From the IMG/VR virus record IMGVR_UViG_3300034064_000298, positions 1-59,239 of that record: 59,239 bases of DNA. The stretch is one strand, 5' to 3'. Shown here one piece after another: positions 8,914 to 16,845 of this stretch. Origin of the DNA: a virus. The translations under genes and the position numbers were made by a program. The notes beneath the pieces were generated by a model. That model was not told the origin of the DNA. It ran no database searches and worked only from the letters and a program-made list of their open reading frames with translations. Position 1 is the first letter of the stretch, and each line of letters starts with the position of its first letter.

Positions 8914-9829
8914 AAAAAATCAGTAATCTGTCAGTGGGTGATTGTTCATGGACGAAATTTCTAACGAAATTTTCTTTTACATTGTTCAGGCTTTTGCCTC
9001 TGCCTGCTGTATATTTTACATCAAATAAATGAATCTCGAAACCTTTTAGATGCTCTTCGAAGAAACCATCGCCAATTTCTTTGTTACTCAGCGATACGCT
9101 TGCTCCAAGAGAGTCGGCGTATTTGAAAAATTCACACAATCTGATTTGCTCGACATCTCCAAACCCCTCAGAGGTATAGATAGTAGAGCTGTCACGATAA
9201 GGAGGATCAAAGTACACATAGGAATCGCTGGTGATATAGTCCTTAACTCCTTCAAAGTCACCATTTAGTATGGTACACTTATCGTTGAAGAACTGCGAGT
9301 GAGAGCGTATCAATGAGGTATTGATGAACGGTCTAGTTTCTGCTTGTACGCCAGGGGGTGTAGCATAACGACCTCTAGAGTACGAGTACACTTTCCACCA
9401 ACCATTGAAGCTGGTTTTCATCATGAAATACAAATGACTGCTAACTTCTGTAGGTGTCATATTTTCCCAGTCGTTGATATATCTCATCTTGAGACTGGTA
9501 TAAAAAGCATGTCGTTTGATCTTGCGCTCTGCCGTGTCCTTATCATTGATATTCAAATATTCTTCCTCGAACGACTGACAAAGACGAAGAAATTCATCCA
9601 CGTCGTCTCTTATGGTACTATATAACTGGATCAGCTCTGAGTTTTGATCGTTTATTACAAATTTGGCATCTGGATAGCGGTCGGTGACCCAATGAGATAT
9701 TGCGCCACCGCCGTAGAATGCGTCAATGAATGTTGTGAACTTTTTAGATGGCCAAAATAAATCGCCATACTTCTCCTTCATTTTTCTTTTGCCGCCCGTC
9801 CATTTGAATAAAGGCTCCAATTTTGCCAT
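8912..9829 (-). CDS. dam: DNA N6-adenine methyltransferase (Dam family)
   Basis: 305 residues. N-terminal LFKWTGGKRKM (7-17) and FIDAFYGGGA (34-43) match the SAM-binding region of D12-class methylases, SFNGWW (140-145) is Dam-typical, and the catalytic motif IV DPPY is at 208-211. T4-like phages use Dam to methylate their own DNA (GATC in the classic case) against host restriction; the target cannot be read from sequence. It is in the transcript with the exported protein genes upstream. The start has AGGA spaced eight bases from ATG. Confidence 0.92.
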   Translation of the reverse strand: MAKLEPLFKWTGGKRKMKEKYGDLFWPSKKFTTFIDAFYGGGAISHWVTDRYPDAKFVINDQNSELIQLYSTIRDDVDEFLRLCQSFEEEYLNINDKDTAERKIKRHAFYTSLKMRYINDWENMTPTEVSSHLYFMMKTSFNGWWKVYSYSRGRYATPPGVQAETRPFINTSLIRSHSQFFNDKCTILNGDFEGVKDYITSDSYVYFDPPYRDSSTIYTSEGFGDVEQIRLCEFFKYADSLGASVSLSNKEIGDGFFEEHLKGFEIHLFDVKYTAGRGKSLNNVKENFVRNFVHEQSPTDRLLIF

Positions 9830-9855
9830 GCTTTATGTCCTGATAGTGTCTTGGT

Positions 9856-9915
9856 TCAATCTAGTACCAACCACACGAATGTGATTAGCACCGAGATAGT
9901 CATTATTATTGCCAT
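9856..9915 (-). CDS. 19-residue membrane peptide
   Basis: A strong ribosome site AAGGAG seven bases before ATG, then MAIIMTISVLITFVWLVLD and stop: a single hydrophobic segment. It fits between two genes with no wasted space. Tiny membrane peptides of this kind recur in the window (20491, 20565, 18229). Function unknown; could be a leader peptide. Confidence 0.45.
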   Translation of the reverse strand: MAIIMTISVLITFVWLVLD

Positions 9916-9926
9916 GTGCGTTCTCC

Positions 9927-10295
9927 TTAAGGGCAGACGTTTACGTTACGTGGATTGCCATATTGGTCGTATACAGTTTGCATCTGGCAGTTGTTGCCAC
10001 GCTGAAGATCGTAAGTCGTACCTTGCTGAGGCTGAACCTGGCCTTGGTTTACATAGATTACCTGAGGTTGCTGTTGCTGGACTTGGACGGGCTCAGGTCG
10101 ATTCATCGCATTCACCAAACCACCGATGATCGCTACGCCCGCTGAAGCCACACCGGCACCAAGTGCGCTTGAGTACCAGTTAGTGCTGCCATACTGTTGG
10201 TTCATCGTGTACTGCTGATTGTATTGTCCGTATTGCTGGGCAGAGGCGGAGACTGATGCAGCGGCCAGAAGTGCGAAGGCTATTACTTTTTTCAT
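9927..10295 (-). CDS. Exported Gln-rich low-complexity protein
   Basis: 122 residues with a textbook Sec signal peptide (MKKVIAFALLAAASVSASA, cleavage before QQ). The mature part is rich in Gln, Tyr and Asn (QYGQYNQQYTMNQQYG), has a Gly/Ala hydrophobic stretch (GAGVASAGVAIIGGL) that may insert in a membrane, and two Cys near the C-terminus. AGGAG precedes the start. The neighbour 10363 has the same layout with a Gly/Tyr-rich mature part. Periplasmic or cell-surface action in a Gram-negative host is inferred; function unknown. Confidence 0.8.
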   Translation of the reverse strand: MKKVIAFALLAAASVSASAQQYGQYNQQYTMNQQYGSTNWYSSALGAGVASAGVAIIGGLVNAMNRPEPVQVQQQQPQVIYVNQGQVQPQQGTTYDLQRGNNCQMQTVYDQYGNPRNVNVCP

Positions 10296-10327
10296 GTTTG
10301 TATCTCCTGTTTTCTTTCTATGCGGCT

Positions 10328-10356
10328 ATTATACCAAGAAATCTTGTTCAAGTCAA
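10328..10356 (-). promoter_or_regulatory. Sigma70-like promoter
   Basis: TTGACT (10351-10356), 17 bases, TATAAT (10328-10333); serves the exported protein gene at 10295. Confidence 0.8.
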
Positions 10357-10362
10357 CTCTTT

Positions 10363-10650
10363 TTATCGATTAGGATACTGATATTGCTGTTGGCGAGGTT
10401 GACCTTGTGGTGGCAGGTTGATGATGATAGGCGGACTTTGCTGAATCACTGTGTTGTAGGTGAACGATGGTCCTTGTATCGGATATCCACCATAACCATA
10501 ACCACCGTAGTAGCCTATAGGTCCGCCGTAGTAGCCCATTCCACCACCGTAGTAACCCATCGGGACACCAAAGTTTGCTCCGTAACCACCGTACCATGCA
10601 GACGCCGTTGAACTTGCTATCATTAGTGCTGCGAATAGGAACTTTTTCAT
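10363..10650 (-). CDS. Exported Gly/Tyr-rich protein
   Basis: 95 residues. Signal peptide MKKFLFAALMIASSTASA, then repeats of GYYGG (about residues 20-60), followed by a Pro/Gln-rich end (PPIIINLPPQGQPRQQQ). AAAGGAG lies in front of the start and it has its own promoter. GYYGG repeats resemble structural or adhesive low-complexity proteins. With its neighbour at 9927 it forms a pair of phage-encoded exported low-complexity proteins; no family assignment is possible. Confidence 0.8.
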   Translation of the reverse strand: MKKFLFAALMIASSTASAWYGGYGANFGVPMGYYGGGMGYYGGPIGYYGGYGYGGYPIQGPSFTYNTVIQQSPPIIINLPPQGQPRQQQYQYPNR

Positions 10651-10674
10651 CTCGTTCTCCTTTATGTTGGACTA

Positions 10675-10703
10675 AGAATACATCATTACGCGATGCGCGT
10701 CAA
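10675..10703 (-). promoter_or_regulatory. Sigma70-like promoter
   Basis: TTGACG (10698-10703), 17 bases, TATTCT (10675-10680). The upstream gene's TGA stop is inside the -35 box. Confidence 0.7.
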
Positions 10704-11242
10704 GTCTCAATCAGAGATAAAACGCTAGAAATGGTATCTTTGTTAAGATTCTCCAATGAAGCCAAATCTTTTCGTAAATCTTCTTCGTGATCAATGATGA
10801 CCCATTCGACGTTTGGATGAGATTTGATGACTTCGTTGACTAGGCCGAAATAGTGGTTGGTTTTTTCATCGGTCAATGGTTGATCGCACCAGTTAAATCC
10901 CATCAATATTACGATATCACTCACCGCAGCGGTTAGATGAAATGCGATGATTTCTTCGGGGTTATTCACCTCATGTGAAAACCCACCAGCAAACGCTTTC
11001 ATGTTTTTGGTGGGATTTGTTATATTCACAAGAGCTTCTCTAGGCACGTACAGATTGCACAGCTCGTAGAATTTTTGAGTTACCAATTTGTATGCTTGGT
11101 CGACTTCGTAGCAGATGACGTTGTCAGTGCTGCACGACTTCCAAGATTGCCAGCCACCCCAAAAACTACCGATAGATTTCAATTTTTCTAAGTCGGCATG
11201 TGGAATCGAGTGATTGTTTGAAACTACCAGATTTATATTCAT
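10700..11242 (-). CDS. Unknown protein, alpha/beta fold
   Basis: 180 residues, not recognised. The centre has an alternating beta/alpha pattern (SDIVILMGFNW, then VEWVIIDHEEDL) like a Rossmann-type or nucleoside-processing fold, but no diagnostic motif can be named. It overlaps the upstream gene by four bases (ATGA) and they are probably co-translated. Confidence 0.7.
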   Translation of the reverse strand: MNINLVVSNNHSIPHADLEKLKSIGSFWGGWQSWKSCSTDNVICYEVDQAYKLVTQKFYELCNLYVPREALVNITNPTKNMKAFAGGFSHEVNNPEEIIAFHLTAAVSDIVILMGFNWCDQPLTDEKTNHYFGLVNEVIKSHPNVEWVIIDHEEDLRKDLASLENLNKDTISSVLSLIET

Positions 11243-11592
11243 TTCTGTATGTAATATGACCAGCTATCTGGAAGTTCTGAACTGCTCAATGTTTCTACCC
11301 TACTCAACAGTTCATCATAGAATGTATCCAACTCGCCGCCCCATTTACCGTATAGATTTGCTATTTTTGATTTACATTCTTTCCATGATCTAGAACGGTA
11401 GTCTTCCAATAACATATTATGAAGAGTTATTTGATTTGTTGATTCTGCGATCTCCTCGAATGGAATATTCTCGACTACGCAGTATGACTCAATAACTAAC
11501 CCAGTTTCATTGAACTTGAGGGTATCAAGTTCAAGAACTACATATTTTTGAGATAGACTCTCAGCTCTTTCTTTGCCTAAAATAATATTCAC
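11239..11592 (-). CDS. Unknown protein with GTG start
   Basis: 117 residues if started at the GTG at 11592, which has AAGGAGAAACA directly in front. A longer reading would run antisense into the phosphoesterase gene and is not supported. The product is unrecognised, with a mixed helical C-terminus (WKECKSKIANLYGKWGG). It is divergent from the phosphoesterase at 11621, with only 28 bases between the starts, and the late motif for that gene overlaps this gene's ribosome site. Confidence 0.65.
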   Translation of the reverse strand: MNIILGKERAESLSQKYVVLELDTLKFNETGLVIESYCVVENIPFEEIAESTNQITLHNMLLEDYRSRSWKECKSKIANLYGKWGGELDTFYDELLSRVETLSSSELPDSWSYYIQK

Positions 11593-11604
11593 TGTTTCTC
11601 CTTT

Positions 11605-11612
11605 GATAAATA
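11605..11612 (+). promoter_or_regulatory. T4-type late promoter motif
   Basis: GATAAATA, then TATTTACT and ATG (eight-base gap), in front of the plus-strand phosphoesterase. Confidence 0.6.
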
Positions 11613-11620
11613 TATTTACT

Positions 11621-12415
11621 ATGGTATTTAGCTTCGACATAATTAGTGATTTACACTGTGACGCCAAGAATTCTGGAATTAACTGGGATGGCTTTGCCAC
11701 AAGTCCATTCTGTATTGTGACCGGTGATGTCGCTCGTAACAGACAAAGTTTGATTAAGACTCTTTCCCGCGTTGCCGATAGTTATCCAGGTGGAGTGTTT
11801 TACATCGATGGCAATGATGAACATCGAGACTACTACAGCGACGTCGTTGATAGTTATCAAGATTTATCTCAATCGCTCAAGAAAATAAATAACCTGGTTT
11901 ATCTCCATGACAATATTGTCGTTATAGACGGAGTAGCAATAGTCGCAGTCAATGGATGGTGGACATATGACTTCAATCCGGAAGTAGACGTCGCTGCGAC
12001 ATTTGAGTGGTTCGATGAATACGCGAACACTACAAGAATGCAGTCAAACAACCTAGTGAAATTGGCCTACGCCGACGCGGCATATCTGGTAAACAGCGTC
12101 AAGAGACTACAGAAACATCCTAGCGTGAAGAAAATTGTGATCGTGTCACACACTCTGCCCGCTCCATGGTTAGCATCACATGATATCGATCTAGTCAATA
12201 CTTTTAGATTCAACTGCTTAGGAAATCAGTATCTTCAGCTGGCACTCGAAGAAGATACTGAACACAAAATAGATACTTGGGTATTCGGTCATTATCACAA
12301 ACCAGTCGACCAAGTAAGGGATGGCATCAGGTATGTAAGTAACCCACGCGGGAGACCGAATACTCCCTGGTCACAAAATCCATATTATCCAAGAAGGATA
12401 GATATAGAAATTTAG
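11621..12415 (+). CDS. Calcineurin-like metallophosphoesterase
   Basis: 264 residues from the ATG at 11621, chosen because it follows the late motif and begins just before the family's first motif. Metal-binding motifs are in order: DIISDLHCD, TGDVARN, GNDEH (GNHE variant), VSHTLP and GHYHKP. The family hydrolyses phosphomono- or diesters with two metals; the substrate is unknown. A lone plus-strand gene among minus-strand genes, it converges on clpS with a four-base overlap and no terminator, so mutual antisense transcription is likely. Confidence 0.88.
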   Translation: MVFSFDIISDLHCDAKNSGINWDGFATSPFCIVTGDVARNRQSLIKTLSRVADSYPGGVFYIDGNDEHRDYYSDVVDSYQDLSQSLKKINNLVYLHDNIVVIDGVAIVAVNGWWTYDFNPEVDVAATFEWFDEYANTTRMQSNNLVKLAYADAAYLVNSVKRLQKHPSVKKIVIVSHTLPAPWLASHDIDLVNTFRFNCLGNQYLQLALEEDTEHKIDTWVFGHYHKPVDQVRDGIRYVSNPRGRPNTPWSQNPYYPRRIDIEI

Positions 12416-12720
12416 TGAACATCTGGTTCTAGCTTTACCTGTAATGGGTAATTCTGAGACCTAGCGGCCATCGTGATTTCCACTCCTTTCTGCTCGGCGA
12501 TCTCGTATGGCAACACTGCTACCACAGCTGACCCGTTTTCGTGAATATCATAAGTAATATCCATAGCAGTTTCTTCGGAGTAGTTGAAGAAGTCTATCAA
12601 TGATCCACTTACAAATTCCATTGACGTCAGGTTATCGTTGAGATAGATAATCTTATATAATGGAGGTTCCTTGACCTCTAAGTTAGTTTTGATCTTCGTA
12701 ATCGATTCTACATGTGCCAT
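12412..12720 (-). CDS. clpS: ClpS adaptor (N-degron recognition)
   Basis: 102 residues, matching ClpS along its whole core: PPLYKIIYLNDN, SMEFV, YDIHENGSAVV, then PLQVKLEPD. Key substrate-pocket residues of E. coli ClpS (N34, D35, H66) correspond to N28, D29 and H60. ClpS binds the ClpA N-domain and delivers N-degron proteins to ClpAP. The N-terminal extension (residues 1-18), which controls ClpA engagement, is present and of normal length. A phage copy is unusual; with the phage ClpP it suggests redirecting host proteolysis. It lies downstream of hsp20. Confidence 0.92.
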   Translation of the reverse strand: MAHVESITKIKTNLEVKEPPLYKIIYLNDNLTSMEFVSGSLIDFFNYSEETAMDITYDIHENGSAVVAVLPYEIAEQKGVEITMAARSQNYPLQVKLEPDVH

Positions 12721-12740
12721 TTTAGTACCTTTGTGTGATA

Positions 12741-12772
12741 GTAGGGGAGAAATCTCCCCTACGTTATTTATT
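12741..12772 (-). promoter_or_regulatory. Hairpin and possible late motif in front of clpS
   Basis: GTAGGGGAG / CTCCCCTAC forms a nine-base-pair stem with a four-base loop at 12741-12762. On the minus strand CAATAAATA precedes it, a weak match to the late motif. A protective 5' stem-loop on clpS mRNA is possible; on the minus strand no T-run follows, so a terminator is less likely. Confidence 0.35.
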
Positions 12773-12782
12773 GATTCAGTAT

Positions 12783-13229
12783 CTAGTTAATGTAGGTAAT
12801 GCTGATGTTTTTTGGTTTGGATTCTTCTGGAATAATACGTTCCAATCTGACGGAAAGTATTCCATTGGTTGCGACTGCGTCGATCACTTCTACACGATCA
12901 GCCAAGCTGAATGTTCGAATAAATCGTCTAGAGCTGATACCATGATGGATATATTCCACTGGTTTTTCTGATGAATTTTCAGATTTCTCTCCAGAGATTA
13001 TCAAAACTCCCTCTTGCACGATGGCAGTTACCTCACCTGGAGTGAATCCTGCTATGGCGACTTGTACCTCGAATGAGTTCTCGGCTGTTTTTATGATGTT
13101 ATATGGAGGATAAGTTCCATTACCATTGTTGTTAGCCTCCATCTGGTTGATCACGCGATTGAGAATATTGTCGATGCCAATCGTGTTGCGATAGAACGGA
13201 GTCAGGTCCGCGGTTGTTAGTCTTGTCAT
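12783..13229 (-). CDS. Small heat-shock protein Hsp20 (IbpA-like)
   Basis: 148 residues, typical length. It has an alpha-crystallin domain from about residue 42 (PPYNIIKTAENSFEVQVAIAG) through LIISGEKS, a loop with RRFIRTFSLAD, and GILSVRLERIIPEE, where the domain's last strand lies next to the tail. The tail motif is KNISITYI (I-x-I) for oligomer contacts. Hsp20s hold unfolding proteins for DnaK and GroEL; the gene sits in one chaperone block with groES and dnaK. The start has AGGAG. The leader contains an element shared with the dnaK leader. Confidence 0.9.
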   Translation of the reverse strand: MTRLTTADLTPFYRNTIGIDNILNRVINQMEANNNGNGTYPPYNIIKTAENSFEVQVAIAGFTPGEVTAIVQEGVLIISGEKSENSSEKPVEYIHHGISSRRFIRTFSLADRVEVIDAVATNGILSVRLERIIPEESKPKNISITYIN

Positions 13230-13260
13230 TTCGTTTCTCCTATATTAAGCAAGTTACACG

Positions 13261-13280
13261 ATGCGAGCCCGATATCGGCA
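13261..13280 (-). promoter_or_regulatory. Shared chaperone-leader element (hsp20 copy)
   Basis: GTGCCGATATCGGGC on the minus strand, containing the palindrome CCGATATCGG; the dnaK leader has GTGCCGATTTTCGGGC at a similar place. It could be an operator or a small RNA hairpin. Confidence 0.35.
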
Positions 13281-13305
13281 CTTACACCGTAGGTTTACGT
13301 GGATA

Positions 13306-13602
13306 TCAATCTTGGCCGATGATTGCCACGATTTCTTCTTCGCGTAGAATGTGATATTCTACGCCATCAACTTTGAGAGTTTGTCCCGCATGTTTCGAGA
13401 ACAGAATCCTATCTCCAGGTTTCACTACCAATGGAACGACTGTCCCATCTTTCGCAAATCCACCTGAACCTACTTCTACTACTTCTCCCTGCGTGGGTTT
13501 TTCTGATGCAGAGTCGGGAATAATCAGACCGAAAGCAGTCACTGCTTCTGATTCAATTAGTTTGACTGCGATACGATCTCGAAGTGGTTTTAGTTTACTC
13601 AT
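13306..13602 (-). CDS. groES: GroES co-chaperonin (Cpn10)
   Basis: 98 residues, standard GroES length. It has the opening KPLRDRIAVK, the mobile loop that contacts GroEL (about residues 17-33, EAVTAFGLIIPDSA, with GLII in place of the usual GIVL), GEVVEVGSGG, KPGDRILFSKHAG and the closing EEEIVAII. No GroEL is seen, so it must cap host GroEL, as T4 gp31 does for folding of the major capsid protein; unlike gp31 it is plainly bacterial-type. It has its own promoter. Confidence 0.94.
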   Translation of the reverse strand: MSKLKPLRDRIAVKLIESEAVTAFGLIIPDSASEKPTQGEVVEVGSGGFAKDGTVVPLVVKPGDRILFSKHAGQTLKVDGVEYHILREEEIVAIIGQD

Positions 13603-13627
13603 TATTACTCCTTGGTTGATATTTTAT

Positions 13628-13656
13628 ATGGTAGCAGATGTTAACGGAGTTGTCAA
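13628..13656 (-). promoter_or_regulatory. Sigma70-like promoter of groES
   Basis: TTGACA (13651-13656), 17 bases, TACCAT (13628-13633). Confidence 0.65.
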
Positions 13657-13675
13657 CATCTGCTACTGGTTTTAG

Positions 13676-15565
13676 TTACGCTGCTTCAGTGAACTGTGCA
13701 TCGACGACAGCATCATCGGCGGGGGAGGCACTCTCCGTCTCGTTTTTAGGAGTTGCATCCCTAACGATCTTACTAGCATCGAGAAGCTTTTCCGTTGCTT
13801 TCCTGATCTGCTGAAGGTCGTCACCAGACGTTGATTCCTCGACCTCCGAAAGGGCAGTCTCGATCTGATCAATATCGTCCGAACTAAGCCTGTCCTTGAC
13901 TTCAGAGAGTTCCTTCCTGATTTGATGAACATGTTGCTCTGCATGGTTTCTTGCCTCGATCAGTTCTTTCAGTTTCTTGTCAGACTCTGCGTTCATTTCA
14001 GCTTCATTTATCATACGCTTAATTTCAGCATCTGTCAAGCCAGAATCACTCTTAATTGTGATTTTATTTTGCTTACCAGAGGACTTGTCCTTTGCAGATA
14101 TATTCATAATGCCGTTGGCATCGATGTCAAACGTGACTTCAATTTGTGGTGTACCACGAGGCGCAGGTGGAATACCATTCAGGTCGAACTTGCCGAGTTG
14201 TTTATTGTAGCTGAACAATTCGCGTTCGCCCTGTGCTACGTTGATCGTCACAGCAGCCTGGTTATCCTCGGCTGTTGAAAATACCTGACTTGCCTTGGTA
14301 GGAATAGTGGTATTCTTTTCGATGAGTTTGGTAAATACACCTCCCATCGTTTCGATGCCTAAGGACAGAGGAGTCACGTCAAGTAACAATACATCTGTTT
14401 TTGTACCACCCAATACCGCGCCCTGTACCGCAGCACCAGCAGCAACAGCCTCATCTGGGTTCACATCTTTGCGAGGTGCCTTGTCAAACAGCTTTTCAAC
14501 TGCTTCTTGGACCTTGGGCATTCTAGTTTGCCCGCCAACCAATATAACCTCGTCGATATCTTTGGACGTAACTCCAGCATCTTTCAGTGCAGTTTTGCAT
14601 GGCGCAATGGTTCGCTCGATCAGATCTTCTACCATCGACTCGAACTTGGAGCGCGTGATGGTGATATCTAAATGCTTAGGTCCACTTGCATCCGCGGTAA
14701 CGTATGGTAGATTGATGCTTGTTTGTTGCGTACTCGATAGCTCAATCTTGGCTTTCTCTGCGGCATCTTTCAGACGTTGGAGCGCGAGCGTGTCATTCTT
14801 CAGATCGATGCCAGAGTCTTTCTTGAACTCGCTTACCAGATAGTCCATGAGGCGCTGGTCGAAGTCTTCACCGCCAAGCGCAGTGTCACCGTTGGTGGAT
14901 AGAACCTCAATCTGCTTTTCGCCATCGACGTTAATGATATCAATGATGGAGACGTCGAAGGTGCCGCCGCCTAAATCCCAGACCGCAATCTTTCGATCTT
15001 TTTTGTCTGCTTTGTCGACACCGTAGGCTAGAGCAGCTGCAGTAGGCTCATTGATGATGCGTAGAACCTCGAGTCCTGCTATTCTTCCAGCGTCCTTAGT
15101 AGCTTGACGCTGACTGTCGTTGAAATATGCAGGTACCGTGATAACCGCCTGTGTTACCTCGACTCCAAGATAGTCTTCGGCAGTCTTCTTCATCTTGCGT
15201 AAGACTTCAGCGGACACTTGCGGTGGGGCCAGTTCTTGTCCATTGGCTTTTACCCAAGCATCACCATTCTTCGCTTCGACAATCTCGTAAGGCATGAGGT
15301 CGATGTCTTTCTGGACCGCTTCTTCGGTGAACTTACGTCCGATCAAACGCTTTACGGCGTACAGGGTGTTCTTGGGGTTTGTTACTGACTGTCTTTTTGC
15401 GGAAGCACCTACCAATACTTCGTTGTCCGAGTATGCGATGATGGATGGAGTGGTTCTTGCGCCTTCTGCATTTTCGATGACTCGAGCGGAGCCATTTTCA
15501 AGAATTGCGACGCAGCTATTTGTAGTCCCGAGATCGATTCCCAGGATTGGGGTTGATTTGCTCAT
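13676..15565 (-). CDS. dnaK: Hsp70 chaperone DnaK
   Basis: 629 residues from the ATG at 15565, which has AGGAG eight bases upstream and starts [16 protein letters not shown]; a longer frame upstream lacks a ribosome site. The ATPase domain has the phosphate-1 loop [15 protein letters not shown] motifs [10 protein letters not shown] and [12 protein letters not shown], and linker [16 protein letters not shown] complete substrate-binding domain and helical lid follow (to about residue 600), with an acidic tail ending FTEAA. The protein is full length. No DnaJ or GrpE is seen, so host co-chaperones would be used. A role in folding virion proteins or in replication (as for host DnaK with phage lambda) is inferred. 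Confidence 0.96.
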   Translation of the reverse strand: MSKSTPILGIDLGTTNSCVAILENGSARVIENAEGARTTPSIIAYSDNEVLVGASAKRQSVTNPKNTLYAVKRLIGRKFTEEAVQKDIDLMPYEIVEAKNGDAWVKANGQELAPPQVSAEVLRKMKKTAEDYLGVEVTQAVITVPAYFNDSQRQATKDAGRIAGLEVLRIINEPTAAALAYGVDKADKKDRKIAVWDLGGGTFDVSIIDIINVDGEKQIEVLSTNGDTALGGEDFDQRLMDYLVSEFKKDSGIDLKNDTLALQRLKDAAEKAKIELSSTQQTSINLPYVTADASGPKHLDITITRSKFESMVEDLIERTIAPCKTALKDAGVTSKDIDEVILVGGQTRMPKVQEAVEKLFDKAPRKDVNPDEAVAAGAAVQGAVLGGTKTDVLLLDVTPLSLGIETMGGVFTKLIEKNTTIPTKASQVFSTAEDNQAAVTINVAQGERELFSYNKQLGKFDLNGIPPAPRGTPQIEVTFDIDANGIMNISAKDKSSGKQNKITIKSDSGLTDAEIKRMINEAEMNAESDKKLKELIEARNHAEQHVHQIRKELSEVKDRLSSDDIDQIETALSEVEESTSGDDLQQIRKATEKLLDASKIVRDATPKNETESASPADDAVVDAQFTEAA

Positions 15566-15602
15566 TTTGTAGTCTCCTATTTTGTAGCAAGATTTAGTTA
15601 TA

Positions 15603-15620
15603 GGCCCGAAAATCGGCACC
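15603..15620 (-). promoter_or_regulatory. Shared chaperone-leader element (dnaK copy)
   Basis: GTGCCGATTTTCGGGCC in the dnaK 5' leader, nearly the same as GTGCCGATATCGGGC before hsp20; short stem CCGA/TCGG. Confidence 0.35.
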
Positions 15621-15645
15621 TCATGTTTTGTACACCATCTCTAAC

Positions 15646-15674
15646 AGTGTACTCTTATTTAGACAACTATTCAA
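15646..15674 (-). promoter_or_regulatory. Sigma70-like promoter of dnaK
   Basis: TTGAAT (15669-15674), 17 bases, TACACT (15646-15651); gives a leader of about 75 bases that contains the shared element. Confidence 0.5.
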
Positions 15675-15702
15675 GTGAAAAGTTGCCCGAATTCAGTAAT
15701 AT

Positions 15703-16833
15703 TTAGTCAAATTCTCCAGACTCGACTCTAGCAATGAACTCTGGTTCTGTCCATGGCAATTTTTCGATCTGCCCACGTTGAAACATTTTGCGTTGTTCCT
15801 TCAGAGTCGTATGTGTATTTATCATTTTCCATATCTTGGAAGCCTTTTTGTAGTTGTGATGCTCTTCTTCCTCATCGTCGTCATCATCGACAACCGTTAT
15901 ATCTACCTCTTCAAAAAACGCGGTAGGTGGTCCCTCTCGATCTAGTCTTGCGTCTACTATATTGTCAACTACGTCACAGTCGTGATTAGGACAATCTTCG
16001 GATGAGTCTTCGGTATCGCCGGTTTCATATTGAACATCGTCGCTGATTTCTGGCTGATTATCAACTGCCTTTCTGCGTTCTCTTTCCCACTTCATGCTCT
16101 CTGTTGATGCAAGTACCATCATGATTGCAAGAGGATCAAACACCATCACCAATAGTATAATGACCCATCGTACTGCTCTTTCCAGCAAGTTGCCATCTGG
16201 ATTATCGCCGTAGATAACAGCAGCCAGATATTTTATAGGACCTACTTCCGCTTCAACCTTGCGAAGAGTGCTTGCTATAGGCGCTCTTTCGTCATTCAAT
16301 GCCGCGATGCGATCCTGTGCTTTGGCGATATCATTCTGCAAGCTCGCTCGTTCCTTTGCCTGAGACTTTCGCAGTTGAACCGCTCGTCCAGCTCCCTGTT
16401 CGCTCGTTGATCTGGCTATTGTCTGATCTACCGTCGCATTTAACTGCGATAGTGCCTGCTTCGATACCTCAATCGTATCCCTTTCCGTTTTTATTTTTTC
16501 GTCGAGTAATGCTATCTTGGCAGCTACATCGGCCGAGGGGACACCTTGATCCAAATGTGCCTTTGACAAGAATCCAAAAATACCCAGACTAGTGATGAAC
16601 ATCAGTAGCAAGACGGCAGGGATCAGATACAGCTTCATCAGTAAGCGGCACTGCGACCAATACTTATGCAGCCAAACGGTAGTCGTCACCTTTGCTATCT
16701 CTAGCGCGATCGACATTATCACCACTGGAATTACCGCAGCGGCAAATATCGCGGTAAGCCCTGCTATACTATAGTACGCAGCTACCGTCGATATCGACAA
16801 TGAAACAAATAAAACAAGATAAGATAAGCCCAT
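15703..16833 (-). CDS. Late membrane protein with coiled coil
   Basis: 376 residues from the ATG at 16833, four bases after GATAAATA; a longer frame would overlap the upstream gene by about 50 bases. Several membrane segments lie in the first 85 residues (LVLFVSLSISTVAAYYSIAG, then an Ala/Ile-rich helix, and LIPAVLLLMFITSLGIFGFL). A long coiled coil follows (about 100-205, IKTERDTIEVSKQALSQL), then a further membrane helix (VIILLVMVFDPLAIMMVLA), and a very acidic cytoplasmic tail with DDDDDEEEE. Similar coil-containing membrane proteins occur in aquatic T4-like phages (from memory). Function unknown; a late envelope-associated role is inferred. Confidence 0.75.
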   Translation of the reverse strand: MGLSYLVLFVSLSISTVAAYYSIAGLTAIFAAAVIPVVIMSIALEIAKVTTTVWLHKYWSQCRLLMKLYLIPAVLLLMFITSLGIFGFLSKAHLDQGVPSADVAAKIALLDEKIKTERDTIEVSKQALSQLNATVDQTIARSTSEQGAGRAVQLRKSQAKERASLQNDIAKAQDRIAALNDERAPIASTLRKVEAEVGPIKYLAAVIYGDNPDGNLLERAVRWVIILLVMVFDPLAIMMVLASTESMKWERERRKAVDNQPEISDDVQYETGDTEDSSEDCPNHDCDVVDNIVDARLDREGPPTAFFEEVDITVVDDDDDEEEEHHNYKKASKIWKMINTHTTLKEQRKMFQRGQIEKLPWTEPEFIARVESGEFD

Positions 16834-16837
16834 TAAG

Positions 16838-16845
16838 TATTTATC
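16838..16845 (-). promoter_or_regulatory. T4-type late promoter motif
   Basis: TGATAAATAC, with TGA being the stop of the upstream gene, then TTA and ATG at 16833. Confidence 0.7.

Noticed and set aside
7326-9829. Classical restriction-modification pair
   Set aside because: The nuclease-like protein lacks any recognisable restriction enzyme match and has a late promoter; a restriction pair in a lytic phage is not supported.
15812-15822. GATAAATAC inside the membrane/coiled-coil gene as a late promoter for dnaK
   Set aside because: It lies inside coding sequence (K-M-I-N-T), 250 bases from dnaK, with no nearby ATG at the usual 4-8 base distance.
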